From assembly GCA_009103225.1 (NCBI GenBank), contig RHPI01001168.1, forward strand, positions 125,337-189,336: DNA of 64,000 nucleotides. Direction: 5' to 3'. The translations under genes were made by a program, and so were the position numbers. Shown in pieces: positions 13,219 to 23,825 of this stretch. This DNA comes from Chlorokybus atmophyticus (lineage: Eukaryota; Streptophyta; Chlorokybophyceae; Chlorokybales; Chlorokybaceae). How positions within the stretch are numbered: the stretch's first letter is position 1; every line of letters begins with the position of its first letter. Below the pieces are notes generated by a model. The model saw only the letters and a list, made by a program, of their open reading frames with translations, did no database searches and was not told where the DNA came from.

Positions 13219-13832
13219 ACACCGGCGTGCTTGTGCGTGCTTTAAGACACGCCGGTTCCCCGAGGAGTGCAGAACACGACGATGGCATCGCAGACAGCTC
13301 AGCCACCCCATAGCCGACGATCAGGCTACCCGCTGGACATCCTCTAGCACTGCAGCCAGGGCCTAGGGGTAGAAGGGGGTTGGTCTGAACAAAGGTGTTG
13401 ATTAATCTTTCCAAGTCAGGCATTTGTAGCATAGCCACCGGTGGCCTAGCTTCAATGTTTTCGCGTACATTCATTGCGACTGTACAGTGTGTTGAGTTTG
13501 AGTGTTCATACAGTACAATATATGGCAACAGAAACGTGATCAGTCAATACACAGTACAATTTGCCACGTGCTGCGTGCACATCAACAACACAAACGTTCC
13601 ACACATACAGCTGTCTTAAATTTGTTGTCTTACCATAATGCCAACCAACTCCCCTTTAGCAGCTCCAACCCTCCAGACGCGCTTGATAACATGATGCATT
13701 CTTAAGCAACGAACAACATGTCTACTGTTGCGACTGTACAGCTAAGATATTCCCTACATAACATAACTATCTGCTTCCTATTGCGCTGGCCTAAGAACAA
13801 CAGCTGGATAGGTCACCAGGCTAGGTAAGTAG
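13219..13832. other. Intergenic, no gene called
   Basis: One minus-strand open stretch (about 13530-13240, containing NVRENIEARPPVAMLQMPDL) reads like protein but has no family match and is cut by the N at 13218. The remainder shows nothing. Confidence 0.4.
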
Positions 13833-15890
13833 TCACAATACTGTGATGTTGTCATCCGTCCTCATTGCGCACACGTAATGCGTCCGCGCAGGCAACTGCG
13901 TTTCTTCCATAAACCAACCATAGCTTGCTTGCGGGCTACCATGCTGCAGCGGGATGGGAGTTTGGCAAGATGCATATATTATGCAATGAATGCAATGACA
14001 TATTATGCAATGAGCTGACCAACACAAGAACAGACAAAATGCTGCGTGCGCTTACGGGCACGTTAGACACCACGCTCCAACCCCGCTGACCAAAGTACGC
14101 CTCCGGCGTGTTGGTGCCAAACTTCCACTGCTTCATTGCCTCATGCTCGGACTTCTGCGCGCTCTCTATGGCCTCCTCTGTTTGCTGAGAGCACGCACAA
14201 ACATTTGCGCACCTGTTGGCGTGAGATGCGCTTGTGTGCTCTCTGCACTCGCATAAGCCAAGCACGCACGCACTCACATACACGCACGCACTCGTTACTC
14301 ACCACGGATGCGATAAACACGGAGCCTTCCGCAGACACCTCTGCCATGGTGCGCACGAGAGCATCGACCGCTACCGGCTCCAAGTACCTTACATCAAGGA
14401 GGACAAGCGGGTATGTTGTCATATAGTTATTGCTGTACTGTTAACTACGTCTGTCACATAGAAAGCTCTATGCCATTGATCATGCCATGCAATGTGCTGA
14501 TCAGCGCATTTAATCGTGCTCATCAAAGTGGGTACACTGTTACACACGTAGATAGTCGATAACTCATCAGCTACAGTCAATGGATAATTGGTTTGCTGCT
14601 GCTTGCAAAAGCCATCGCAACAACTTGGCAAACTGTGTTATTACCAGTTTGCAACCATCACCTGTCTTATAAGCAGTTGACAATAACCATCTTGACTCAC
14701 TTACATGAGCAGGCCCTCCATGACCCACACCGCCGGTGCAGCGCTGTTGTACCCGCTTCGTGCGAGCGCACGAGCCCATGCGGGGTCCATTAGATCCGCC
14801 GCCACGGTCACGCGCGACCTCGCCAGCTTCGGATCGAGGCTCAGCGCACCATTCTGCCTTAGCTGTGTGATTTATGACTTGAGAGAATGTGAATAACAAC
14901 ATAATCCAAAGGGTGTGCATGTGCATGTGTGCACCTGCTTGAGCATTGCTTCCTTTGCAGCAATCACACCCGGCTGGTCCACTTCAAACAGTGACTCTGC
15001 AAGCCAACTGTTGCATGCATCATGAACAGATGTGAATGTGCGTGTCTCAGCACACCATGTCACCATTCAAGCTCACCCTTCGCCCTCACGCCTTTGCTCC
15101 GGCAGCCTCCACACTCTGGCGTCCATCCCCGCACCCAACATGACGACTTGCGTGGGGAACGCGGGACCACGAGACGACTGACACAACAACTCCCCCCTCA
15201 ACGCAGCCACGGTTGCATCGTCAAAGTACTTTGTCCTGATGGCGATGTGCCTGGGGTTCATCCCTGCAGATGTGGCACTCATGATGGTTGCAAGTGGATG
15301 CGCTGTTTGTGCATGCGTGTGTGCGTGTGTGCCTGCTACTGTGAGCACGTGAGTATCTGGTACAGGATTGTACATGTTACTTGTGTGTACTTGGTCCTGT
15401 ATGTCTACAGCTTTATGCATGGGCGAGCATGCGCAATGCAGTGCTCTCTTGCGAGCTTCAAGTGCGTGAGTGAGCCAAGTCGACCTCACCGAGCACCATC
15501 ATCACGCAATGCTCACTCACATGTAGACAACGATTCTCACAAACTCGCACCAATGCTCACTCACAGTGACTGGGCCAGAATGTCAACCCAGCACCCTAAT
15601 TTCTTCCTGCCACGCACAGAAAACACACACTCACTCGCTTGCAGAGACAGAGCTGCAGCAGCAGCGCATGGCGCGCACACGCACATACACACATGCACTC
15701 ACACATTGCTGTCACATACTCGTGTGTTTTGCAGCCATCTCGCGGCACTGCTCAAGGGCCTTTTCTCCGGCAAAGTGGCGTGCCCACGGGTCGTTTATGA
15801 GAGGCTGCTCGGCCTCCATCTCAAGCGCGCGGCAGGCAGCTATCAGCCGGGAGGTGAACGACACGGCATCTGGTGACAGTGTTGTCATGT
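13833..15890 (-). CDS. LCM-family SAM-dependent methyltransferase
   Basis: The protein resembles the leucine carboxyl methyltransferase family, in particular the putative SAM-methyltransferase branch (TIGR00027-like). Marks in order: SPDAVSFTSRLIAACRALE and PLINDPWARHFAG (exon ending near 15738); RHIAIRTKYFDD and the SAM-binding VVMLGAGMDARVWRL (about 15263-15077); LFEVDQPGVIAAKEAML (15007-14935); DLMDPAWARAL and WVMEGLLM (14853-14705); YLEPVAVDALV (about 14386-14309); FGTNTPEAYFGQRGW (14175-14056); last exon 13943-13833. The exon between about 15614 and 15573 could not be placed in frame, so the N-terminal third is uncertain. ATG at 15890 is the simplest start. Members methylate small molecules or carboxyl groups; the substrate is unknown. 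Confidence 0.75.
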
Positions 15891-16890
15891 TGTGAGAAGG
15901 GTCCTTACCTTGGATAGTACGTGTGCACATGCACAAATGTAGTGTATGAGCTATGGGAGTATGTTCGTGTACCAATGCACTTGCATTATTGCCCAATAGT
16001 CGATGCCCCATACTTGCACGTGCATGGTTGCAATGGTGCTCTGGTCAAGCGAACTGATGCGGAAGCCAAAACAACAAGCACAAAAGAGTAAGGAACAACA
16101 ACAAGACAAAACCACAACAGTACGCACCGCTGAGGCCACCGTATGCGTCCTCACTTGCGCTGTGAGCTGTGAGCACAGTGTGAATTGCAACTGTCAGCAA
16201 TGCAGGAGCTGTGGACGTTTGCAAGAACAAGTAAACGGACAAGACAAGATGCATGCAATCGATGCACATACACCGTCCATCAAACACTGTCTGTGCGATA
16301 CGTATGCACACGCACACAGAGATTGCGCTGGCGTGCCACTGCGCAGCAACACCGTGCATTGAGACCTACACACTGGCTTACTCTCAAGCAAATAGATTGC
16401 ACCACCACCAGACTACACGCGTATCATATGCACGCTGCAATGCCCTAACGCTACTTGTTCGCCTAAGAGAATGACTGTGTGCAACGACAGCCATCACCTT
16501 CCGTAGGTTGCTGCTCCCTCTCCGTCAAAGCAGCGGCCATTGCCCCGTGATCCTCTATCCGTAGCTGCCGCCTCCCCACCACCACCACCTCGCCCGTGCA
16601 AATAGCACAGCGGCGGCAGGCAAACGACAGCACCTACTGACCAGCCGGACCCCAGCTCCGCCTCCGCCGCCTCCTCCGCCGTGTTGTTGTTGTGCACCTT
16701 CTTAAACAGGTGTGAAGCACGACGCTGCTCACCTGCATCATGCAGCTGCATGCGCATTGGGTCCCTTGCAAAGCATGCCGTGCGATCGGCACTAAGGCCC
16801 ATCGTGGCCATCAAAGCAGACCAGCGTTTTGACGAGTCAAGACGCTTGTGCAGGGGTCGTACATAATCCGCTACGAACAGACAATGCTGC
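15891..16890. other. Intergenic with an unassigned minus-strand open frame
   Basis: A minus-strand frame runs from inside the U2 gene to 16494. Its part beyond U2 (about 16890-16494) begins MQHCLFVADYVRPLHKRLDSS and ends in a Gly-rich tail. It has some protein-like character but no family match and no clear splice sites. Another minus-strand hydrophobic stretch near 16230-16130 may be random. No gene is called. Confidence 0.3.
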
Positions 16891-17089
16891 ATACCTTTCT
16901 CGGCCTTTTGGCTAAGATCAAGTGTAGTATCTGTTCTTATCAGCTTAATATCTGATACGTGGCCCATCGGGTCACAATGATATTAAACTAATTTGTTTGG
17001 GTGGGGGTCTCATCTGGGTGGGCTTGCTCACCCGAGGCCCCCGGCGTCGCCTCAGCATTGCACTGCCGCAGAGGATGGCGCAGCCCACC
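16891..17089 (+). ncRNA. U2: U2 spliceosomal snRNA
   Basis: The 5' domain is near-identical to U2 across eukaryotes: CTTCTCGGCCTTTTGGCTAAG-type stem I (here ATACCTTTCTCGGCC), then the branch-site recognition region around TGTAGTATCTG, then the stem II region CTTATCAGCTTAATATCTGA. A probable Sm site (AATTTGTTTGGG) lies near 16989. Loop-forming GGTCTCATCTGGGTGG / CACCCGAGGCCCC and a 3' hairpin GGATGGCGCAGCCC close the molecule at about 17089, giving roughly 199 nt. U2 pairs with the intron branch point. The ends are estimated to within a few bases. No TATA or other promoter element was identified. Confidence 0.95.
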
Positions 17090-17810
17090 CCTACCCAGGG
17101 GACCCCACATCACTCCACACACCAACCCCATAAACACCACATCCCATGCGCGCACGGCACGCCCATGCATACACCCAGCCAAACGCACACGAGCCAACAC
17201 ATGTGTGACAACTAAAAGCGAGACGGTCAACCTCACCGCAGCGGACGCATCGCCTCACAGTCAAAGACACAAGAAAGGTGATCAGTAGTATATACGATAT
17301 CAACCCACTCATGAGGGTAGCAGCCACCACCGTGGCATTTTCGCTAAACAACAGTAGTGTCTTGAACACTTTACCCAAGAGTTGCGTATGCGGTTAGCGC
17401 ATGACTTGTGTGCGCAAAGCATGGTGTGCATCCATTTATACTTTATGCAGCCTGACGGGGAGGACTGTCATCGGACAAATATAGTTAAAGCATGAGTGAG
17501 CGCACCGACATAACAGCAATCACAGCACATCCAACTTGCACAGCGCCATTGCTCGCGCGTGCGTCAGCGCCCAACCTTTATCATCCACGACATATACCTA
17601 TAAGTTTATGTTCTATTTGTGAACCACCACTACTGTATCATAAAGGAGTGAAGCTATATGTTGGCACATATGCATGACACCCTATGCTTGCGGACTACCT
17701 AGCATACTATCTCTTGTACACTACAAGGAGACCATAAAAGCAATGACATTGTAATGGAGGATCCGGGGCTAGCTGCCTTCTCCCAAGTCACTCATAATCC
17801 CTCTGCCCGC
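17090..17810. other. Intergenic, nothing recognised
   Basis: No coding domains, RNA genes or strong repeats are seen. The sequence just after U2 is C/A-rich (CACACACC and similar). Confidence 0.5.
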
Positions 17811-18505
17811 TCCATCAGCAGCAAGATGTGGCGGTTCTGTAGCTTCATATCTAGATTGAAGGCACACAACCACCGGCTGAAGACCTGTTGCAAGCATCAC
17901 AACAGTAAGTGACATGCACAATCAATGCATATGCAGCTGCAAATGAAGTTGCATATGCACATGCACTCACCCCGGAGTTCATCCAAGCCTTCTTGTTGTA
18001 GTCGTAGTCAACGCCAATGCGGATTGGCGTCCAAGTGCTGCCAAAGGACTTCGGACGCTTGTAGGTGCCAATGATGAGGACTGGTCGCTTTTTAAAACCG
18101 TCAGCGTTGACACACAAAACTGCCGTGATTCTGTCCTTCTCTCGCTTGCCCCCTCTAGCTTCCTCCGATGCAACTACTAATGTACGACGCGGACGTGCTC
18201 TATAGAACACTCCGCTCTCATCCATGTTCCATACATCAATGATGCGATAGTTTGCTAAGATCAAAGGCAATCTACTACGAGCTGCATCCACACCCCCCGC
18301 ATCTGCATCAGCTGCTTCGCTATGCAGAGTTTTCGCAGCAATTGAATGACGCTTTTTGAAACGGTGCACCCAACCTTGCGAAGCGTTGAACCCTTCTATT
18401 CCTAACCGGTTGGCAAAATCTGATGCTTTCTCCATCAACAATGCATCAGTGATCAACGCATTGCGTGCTCTGGCCTGTGCAAACCACTCATACAATCCAT
18501 CTTCT
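17811..18505 (-). pseudogene. Truncated second copy of the pogo-like transposase
   Basis: These 695 bp match 7678-8372 of the first copy with about a dozen substitutions seen by eye (roughly 98% identity). The catalytic block reads IIDVWNMDESGVFYR, keeping the family Glu that the first copy has changed to Lys. The intron and its splice sites are also duplicated. The left edge (17811) is an abrupt junction with unrelated DNA. The right edge coincides with the N at 18506, so it is probably an assembly break in a repeat. No TIR is present at either side. Confidence 0.85.
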
Positions 18506-18506
18506 N
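18506..18506. other. Single N: probable contig join
   Basis: One undetermined base lies exactly where homology to the first transposase copy stops. Confidence 0.7.
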
Positions 18507-18742
18507 CGCGACATGCCAGGTGGGTGTCATTGACATGTTATTAATAACTGAGAGTATAAACCATTAGCTGATCTTCTCATAAGCAGCAGGTTGATTAAGC
18601 GTAAGTCATTACATAAAAAGAGGCAATTTACACTCCTCACAATAATTGTAGACAATGACAATGCATGGCAACTCACAACAAATTGTATATTGATATTGTA
18701 GACTTCTTGTATATGTTGAAAGCGGTTTGAACTGTACGGTTT

Positions 18743-18804
18743 AAAATGTACAATGCTTCTGTACGCTTCTGTACACTTCTGTACACAGAAGCACTGTACA
18801 TTTT
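18743..18804. repeat. Inverted repeat, 20-bp arms
   Basis: Left arm AAAATGTACAATGCTTCTGT (18743-18762) and right arm ACAGAAGCACTGTACATTTT (18785-18804) differ at one pair. The loop repeats CTTCTGTAC. It lies in noncoding DNA. Confidence 0.8.
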
Positions 18805-19766
18805 ACATATATGTGCCTGCCTACGTGCCTGCAGGATGTCCGCTTGGTTTGCCCCTGCACTAACATTGCACGCATACCCATATTTAGATGAGGGGTAGGA
18901 TAGATAAGCTACAGCTATACCCCCTGATGTAATAAGTCTTCCCATGCGTGTATACAGAAAATGCAAGTGGTCATGATATATGCAACATGCATAATTCACA
19001 AAGCTCACCATCATGCAATGATTAATGCCATCGGAGTCTACCTCCAATAGCCACACCTAGCTATTGTAGCTACTGCCTCCAAACCCCCATCAGACATACA
19101 TGCATGCGTGTTTGCTGATTACCTGCACGCGTACAGAATATGCACGTGATGTGTGCAGCTTGCACGACACATGCATGCAGGACATTTAACCACAACCACA
19201 CTCAGCTCTATCACGACCACCGGGCTAGGTGCACACTACCTACTACTTACCTCACTACTCTACTGCCCAACCCTGTCAGTCTGGAAGCATGCATTCCCTG
19301 CCATGTCACCAGTAGAGTCAGCCTTGAGTAGGACCACGTTGATGACCACCACGACCAGCAGACTCCCCCCGCCACCGCTCCCAACCTCCGCCACCATGAC
19401 AATTGCTGTCGCAGCCGCCTTTGCCATTGCATACTTAGGGTTTCGTCAGCCGTACCAAGGCCACAGACCTTGGCATGCACGGCAAACAAAATCCCTGAGT
19501 TGCTGCGGCCATGTGTTTTGCTTGCCGCTAGGTGATAGGATGCATTGATTACCGCCTCATGTGTATATTATGAAGACGAGGTTGACGGTGAATTCGACAT
19601 GCGTTAAGTTTTGCCTGCCTACCTTAAACCAATTAGTTGCCAGCTTAACGAAAATTGAAAATGTTGCCATACTGTGTGCTTTCCATTCATGCACGTATGC
19701 CGTAAACATGTGTGGATCTGAAGCCATGTCAAGGCCATTGATAGCAGCGTGCAACGCAATGAAGCC
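18805..19766. other. Intergenic, no gene called
   Basis: A short plus-strand open frame near 19336-19545 (Thr/Pro-rich, then MTIAVAAAFAIAYLGF) could encode a signal-anchor-like segment, but it has no partner exons and runs towards the N gap. Nothing else is supportable. Confidence 0.35.
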
Positions 19767-20133
19767 NNNNNNNNNNNNNNNNNNNNNNNNNNNNNNNNNN
19801 NNNNNNNNNNNNNNNNNNNNNNNNNNNNNNNNNNNNNNNNNNNNNNNNNNNNNNNNNNNNNNNNNNNNNNNNNNNNNNNNNNNNNNNNNNNNNNNNNNNN
19901 NNNNNNNNNNNNNNNNNNNNNNNNNNNNNNNNNNNNNNNNNNNNNNNNNNNNNNNNNNNNNNNNNNNNNNNNNNNNNNNNNNNNNNNNNNNNNNNNNNNN
20001 NNNNNNNNNNNNNNNNNNNNNNNNNNNNNNNNNNNNNNNNNNNNNNNNNNNNNNNNNNNNNNNNNNNNNNNNNNNNNNNNNNNNNNNNNNNNNNNNNNNN
20101 NNNNNNNNNNNNNNNNNNNNNNNNNNNNNNNNN
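19767..20133. other. Assembly gap, 367 N
   Basis: Run of undetermined bases. The translations across it are meaningless. Confidence 0.99.
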
Positions 20134-20290
20134 CCGGCGCCCACCCCATCGGGCGCGTAATGCATGCATGCAGATGTCTCTTTCATATTCTATACATATG
20201 CATAAACTCGATCACAAAATACTGCTGTACATGTTGGCATGTACAGCTGAGTACCCAGCGCACACGATAGCACACTCAGACTGTGTACAC

Positions 20291-20313
20291 GCTCGCGCGC
20301 GCGCGCGCGCGCG
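20291..20313. repeat. (CG)n alternating tract
   Basis: About eleven uninterrupted CG/GC dinucleotides in the intergenic DNA downstream of the SMP-30-like gene. Such a tract is a strong candidate for Z-DNA. Confidence 0.8.
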
Positions 20314-20562
20314 CTCACAGCGGCCTGTAAAGCACCGTTGTATGTATGTTGGGTGCACACGCATGCGAGTATGCGCTCCCTCATACCGGCAGCACTGGTT
20401 GTTGGCTGGTTTCAGCCAATGCCGAACTGTCAGGACCGGTTGTAAACACAACTATTATCGACATCTGTACAAACAATTGCAGGATGGACTGTGTGAAGCA
20501 AAACTGGAGATACATGAAACTTGCCAAAGGTCTGCTCACACTATGATGGCAGTGTGGATGAC

Positions 20563-21143
20563 TCATTGGGAAGACACAGGTGCAAAGTCCATTCGCGTGA
20601 TGCCAAAACTCGCCCGCTTGTTTTCGAGGTCCTCATCCCCGAGGTCTTTGAGGTAACAATTGGTCACAAATACGTGGCCCTCATCATCTACCGCCGCTGC
20701 TGTTGCCTCGCGCACAGCTTCCACACTGGCACTCTCCATCACATACGCGCTGTCCCAATCATCATCCGACTTGAGAATTAACACCTGCATTGGAGAGCTT
20801 GAGTGCCTCTATTGCATAGTTGTCGTGACCAAGTGACCGATACAATGCATGGGTACGGTACTTTGCCAAGTGGTGAGGTGACTAGCAGGCGTCCGTCTTT
20901 CAAGAAGTGAATGCCGTCAGGCCGTTGCAGTGCATCAGATGGGGTTACTGAAACTTTGGTCACGCGCTTGTCAGCAATGCGAATCTGAGGGTCAACAGAA
21001 TGGTCAGAATGGCCAGTAGTTGAGCTGGGCGCATGTGTCGCCCAACATGCAAACGATCTCTCGAGTCTGCCACTCATAAGTGCAGAGCACGTCTGAGTGT
21101 CTACCAAGTGGTGGTTTAGGTTCAGGCTTGAAAGCCACTGCTT

Positions 21144-21184
<41 letters not shown>

Positions 21185-22843
21185 CAAAATGGATTCAAAC
21201 CAGCCCCTTGCAAGTTGCAACTTACAAATGCTGAGTGGGGAACAGATCCCATTCTGTTGTGCAGGTTGGCTTGGTCAATGGTTAGAAATTAGCTGTGCTT
21301 GTAGCCAAATCATGGCGAGCAAACTTTGACGCCACTAAGCAGTTCACACCTCCAGAAAGCTATGATATCACAACCAGTACACACACCTTGAAGCCCACAA
21401 AAACAACAAACATAAGCCCTACTGACCTTGAAAGCAGTGCCAGAACCGTAGCTGGTGGTGATCAGATGGTCTCCATCCTTAGTCCGCAAGTATTCAATGC
21501 CGTTGACCCCCAGCGTGCCGGGAGGATTGTCCCTGATCACTTCCTCATCCAGCCAGACACTGGCATCTCCTCCATCAGCATTCATGCGCCAGAGCAAGCC
21601 CGCGAGCGTGTCCGTAACATAAACCTACATAAAAACACTGTCAAGAAAGTAAGCCCTGCTATGGCCAATCTGCACGTATGCACAACAGTGACATGATTAT
21701 CACCAGACACAACTCTCACCTCTCCACTGCTCTCCACTGCCACCAAGTCATTTGCGCTGTGCGGGGCGGGCGGCCTCCCTGCCAGAGTCGGGCGCAAGTC
21801 TGCCACCCATTGCGGCTCCTTTGTGGACATGTCAAAAGAAACGACTCCAGTGAAAGACCCGGGTGCAAAGAAGTTCTGCGGTGTAAGAAAAGCAATTAGC
21901 CGATTGGTATCATCTGCAAGTGTTGAACAAATCACGCACTCCTTGGGTGTACTAAGCTCAAAACCTGCATGCCACCTATCACAGGATAGCACAACTATAA
22001 ACCAGATGCCAACAAATGCGCATTTACAAACTTCGAGACCAACACACGAGTACTACAACAAGTAACAATTTCCATCAGACTGGGTTCACACTGGAGCTCA
22101 TTTTTACGTGCTTGTGAAGGCCATGCGAGCAAAGTGGCTAATGTTTCGCTGCATTTTACGACAGCATGCATGCTGTACTGCTCCTGAACATGCATGCATG
22201 CATGTTCAGGAGCAGCACTAATGCTCGCTACTTGCAAACTACTACAGTACACAACAACTTCACCTCGGGTGGTGCTGACATGCTACAGACTGCAAGAACG
22301 ACAAGACACTGCGACAATGCTATAATAGTGCAGCTTGCGTGCATTGTCTAAACAGCTGCATTGTCCAAGCATGCACTGTCCAGGAGCAGCACTGACGTTT
22401 TAGTGATGATGGCTCACATGAGCGGCGCCGACGGCGAGGAGGCGGTTGCGAGGGTGGTCTATATGAAGGCCGACGGTGGCGCTGGCGCCAACGTCGGTGG
22501 CGGCAGGGGGCAGCTTGGCCCATAGGGCGGTGGTGCCATCGGCGGGGTTGACCTCGTAGACGGCGGGGGAGCGCAGGGAGGAGACGAGCAGGCGCTTCCG
22601 CTGAGAGTCATATTCTATGCTCTCAGGGTATAGCTTGGGGTGCTTAAGCTCCAGCTGCTTGGGCGGCAGCGGTGGGTTGCTGGCACTGCTGCCCGCAGCA
22701 GCAGAAGCCATGCTGCTGCCAGTCCTGCTCCCCCTTCCAGCTCCAATGCTCAGCGCAAGCCCCAACGGCACCGCCACCACCAGCGCCCCAGCAAGACGCC
22801 GAGCAGAGTAAGCCCACCCCGCCGCCGCCGCCGCCGCCGGCAT
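20563..22843 (-). CDS. SMP-30/gluconolactonase-like beta-propeller protein, membrane-anchored
   Basis: Five exons (22843-22418, 21875-21720, 21624-21427, 20984-20862, 20784-20563) sum to an uninterrupted 374-residue frame. An N-terminal hydrophobic segment (LAGALVVAVPLGLALSIGAG) suggests a membrane anchor or signal. The rest has the six-bladed SMP-30/LRE-like propeller marks: YPESIEYDSQRKRLLVSS, NDLVAVESSGEVYVTDT, LGVNGIEYL, LQRPDGIHFL and ILKSDDDWDSA. It resembles plant NHL/SMP-30-type proteins of unknown substrate. A second in-frame start upstream (from about 22975) would lengthen the N-terminus. Introns hold a (TAG)n tract and a long palindrome. It is divergent from the ferritin-like gene at 23826. 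Confidence 0.85.
21144..21184. repeat. (TAG)n microsatellite in an intron
   Basis: About thirteen TAG trinucleotides in the third intron of the SMP-30-like gene. Confidence 0.9.
22178..22215. repeat. Perfect 38-bp palindrome in intron 1 of the SMP-30-like gene
   Basis: The first half, CTGCTCCTGAACATGCATG, is followed directly by its exact reverse complement with no loop. A partial copy (CAGGAGCAGCACT) recurs near 22380. The dyad may extrude as a cruciform or fold as an RNA hairpin. Confidence 0.95.
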
Positions 22844-23825
22844 TGTCGCCGCCCTGGACGACGTCGCACTTGTGCTGGAGCGCTGCACAGCAAATGCTGC
22901 GTACAAATGGCAACAAGCATGCCGTTGGCAGCAGCCTGGTGCAGCAGTGCTGGATGGAGTGCGATGAATGTGCATGGAATCGACATGGGCCTTGCATTCT
23001 GCCTGTCCTGGTTGATGGTGTTGTCGTCGTTGTTGCCATGCTGCAGCTTGGAGGCGGCAGACGCGAGGGTGTACTTGGCGTCATGTGGAAGGCGCCGCCT
23101 CGTAGCTGCTGGCACGCTGCTGCTGTCACTCACAGCTGGTGCCACTGCCAGCTATGGAAGGCATTGGCTAGGTAAGAACGCAGGGTGCAGCTGCAGCATG
23201 CAAACCAGCAGATGACAGCTTCCTGTCCAATGCTTGCCAACGTCAAAGAAGCACCACGCCTTGCAAAATGCTGCTGCTGCAATGCTTCGGAAACAAAAGG
23301 GGTTCAGTGGGAGGCATGCATGCGTGTTGGGTTTGGTCAATGTAGTTCCATGCAGCACGGTTCAACCACACCCCGCTGACTAGCCTGTGTGCACAAAGCA
23401 GTAGTCCGAGGCTTGGCTGTCCACACGACTGCAACGTGCATCAGAAACACTTAGCACCTGACAAATCAATGCGAGATGTTGCCTGTGTTTCAACTATCCA
23501 AACCGTCCAACATGCCTGTGTACACGCATGTTGGACGGTGCGTTGCTTGTGACGTTAACAGCTTCCCGCTTACTCAATCATGCATTCAGCAGCAGCCCAT
23601 CCACACTGACTGTAACAGCACTGCAGGTAACGGCACAGTCTGCAGAGTTGTTGGAGTCCTGTGGATTGCACGGCCATGTGGGTTGTACAGTCCTCAGGCA
23701 CACACAGCGTTTGGCGACGTATAAGAGGTCAGGCATATCTTTCACAAACTCAGAACCAGCAACTGCACGAACGCTTTTCCTCTGCTTAGTAGCGCACTCA
23801 GTCATTAGCCGACATTCCCACAAGC
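22844..23825. other. Intergenic between divergent genes
   Basis: It may contain the 5' UTRs and promoters of the SMP-30-like and ferritin-like genes. Apart from the hairpin at 23502-23539, no defined element is seen. Confidence 0.5.
23502..23539. repeat. Perfect hairpin, 14-bp arms, 10-base loop
   Basis: ACCGTCCAACATGC (23502-23515) pairs exactly with GCATGTTGGACGGT (23526-23539). It lies about 290 bp upstream of the ferritin-like gene start. Confidence 0.9.

Noticed and set aside
13960-14030. Direct repeats TATTATGCAATGA thought to be a tandem array
   Set aside because: Only two or three imperfect copies, lying in an intron of the methyltransferase gene.
19557-20186. Open frames of 140-209 codons containing long X runs
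   Set aside because: They cross the 367-base N gap. The flanking pieces are short and unrelated.
22400-23215. Plus-strand frames opposite the first exon of the SMP-30-like gene (for example 191 codons)
   Set aside because: They are low-complexity antisense frames of a well-supported minus-strand exon.
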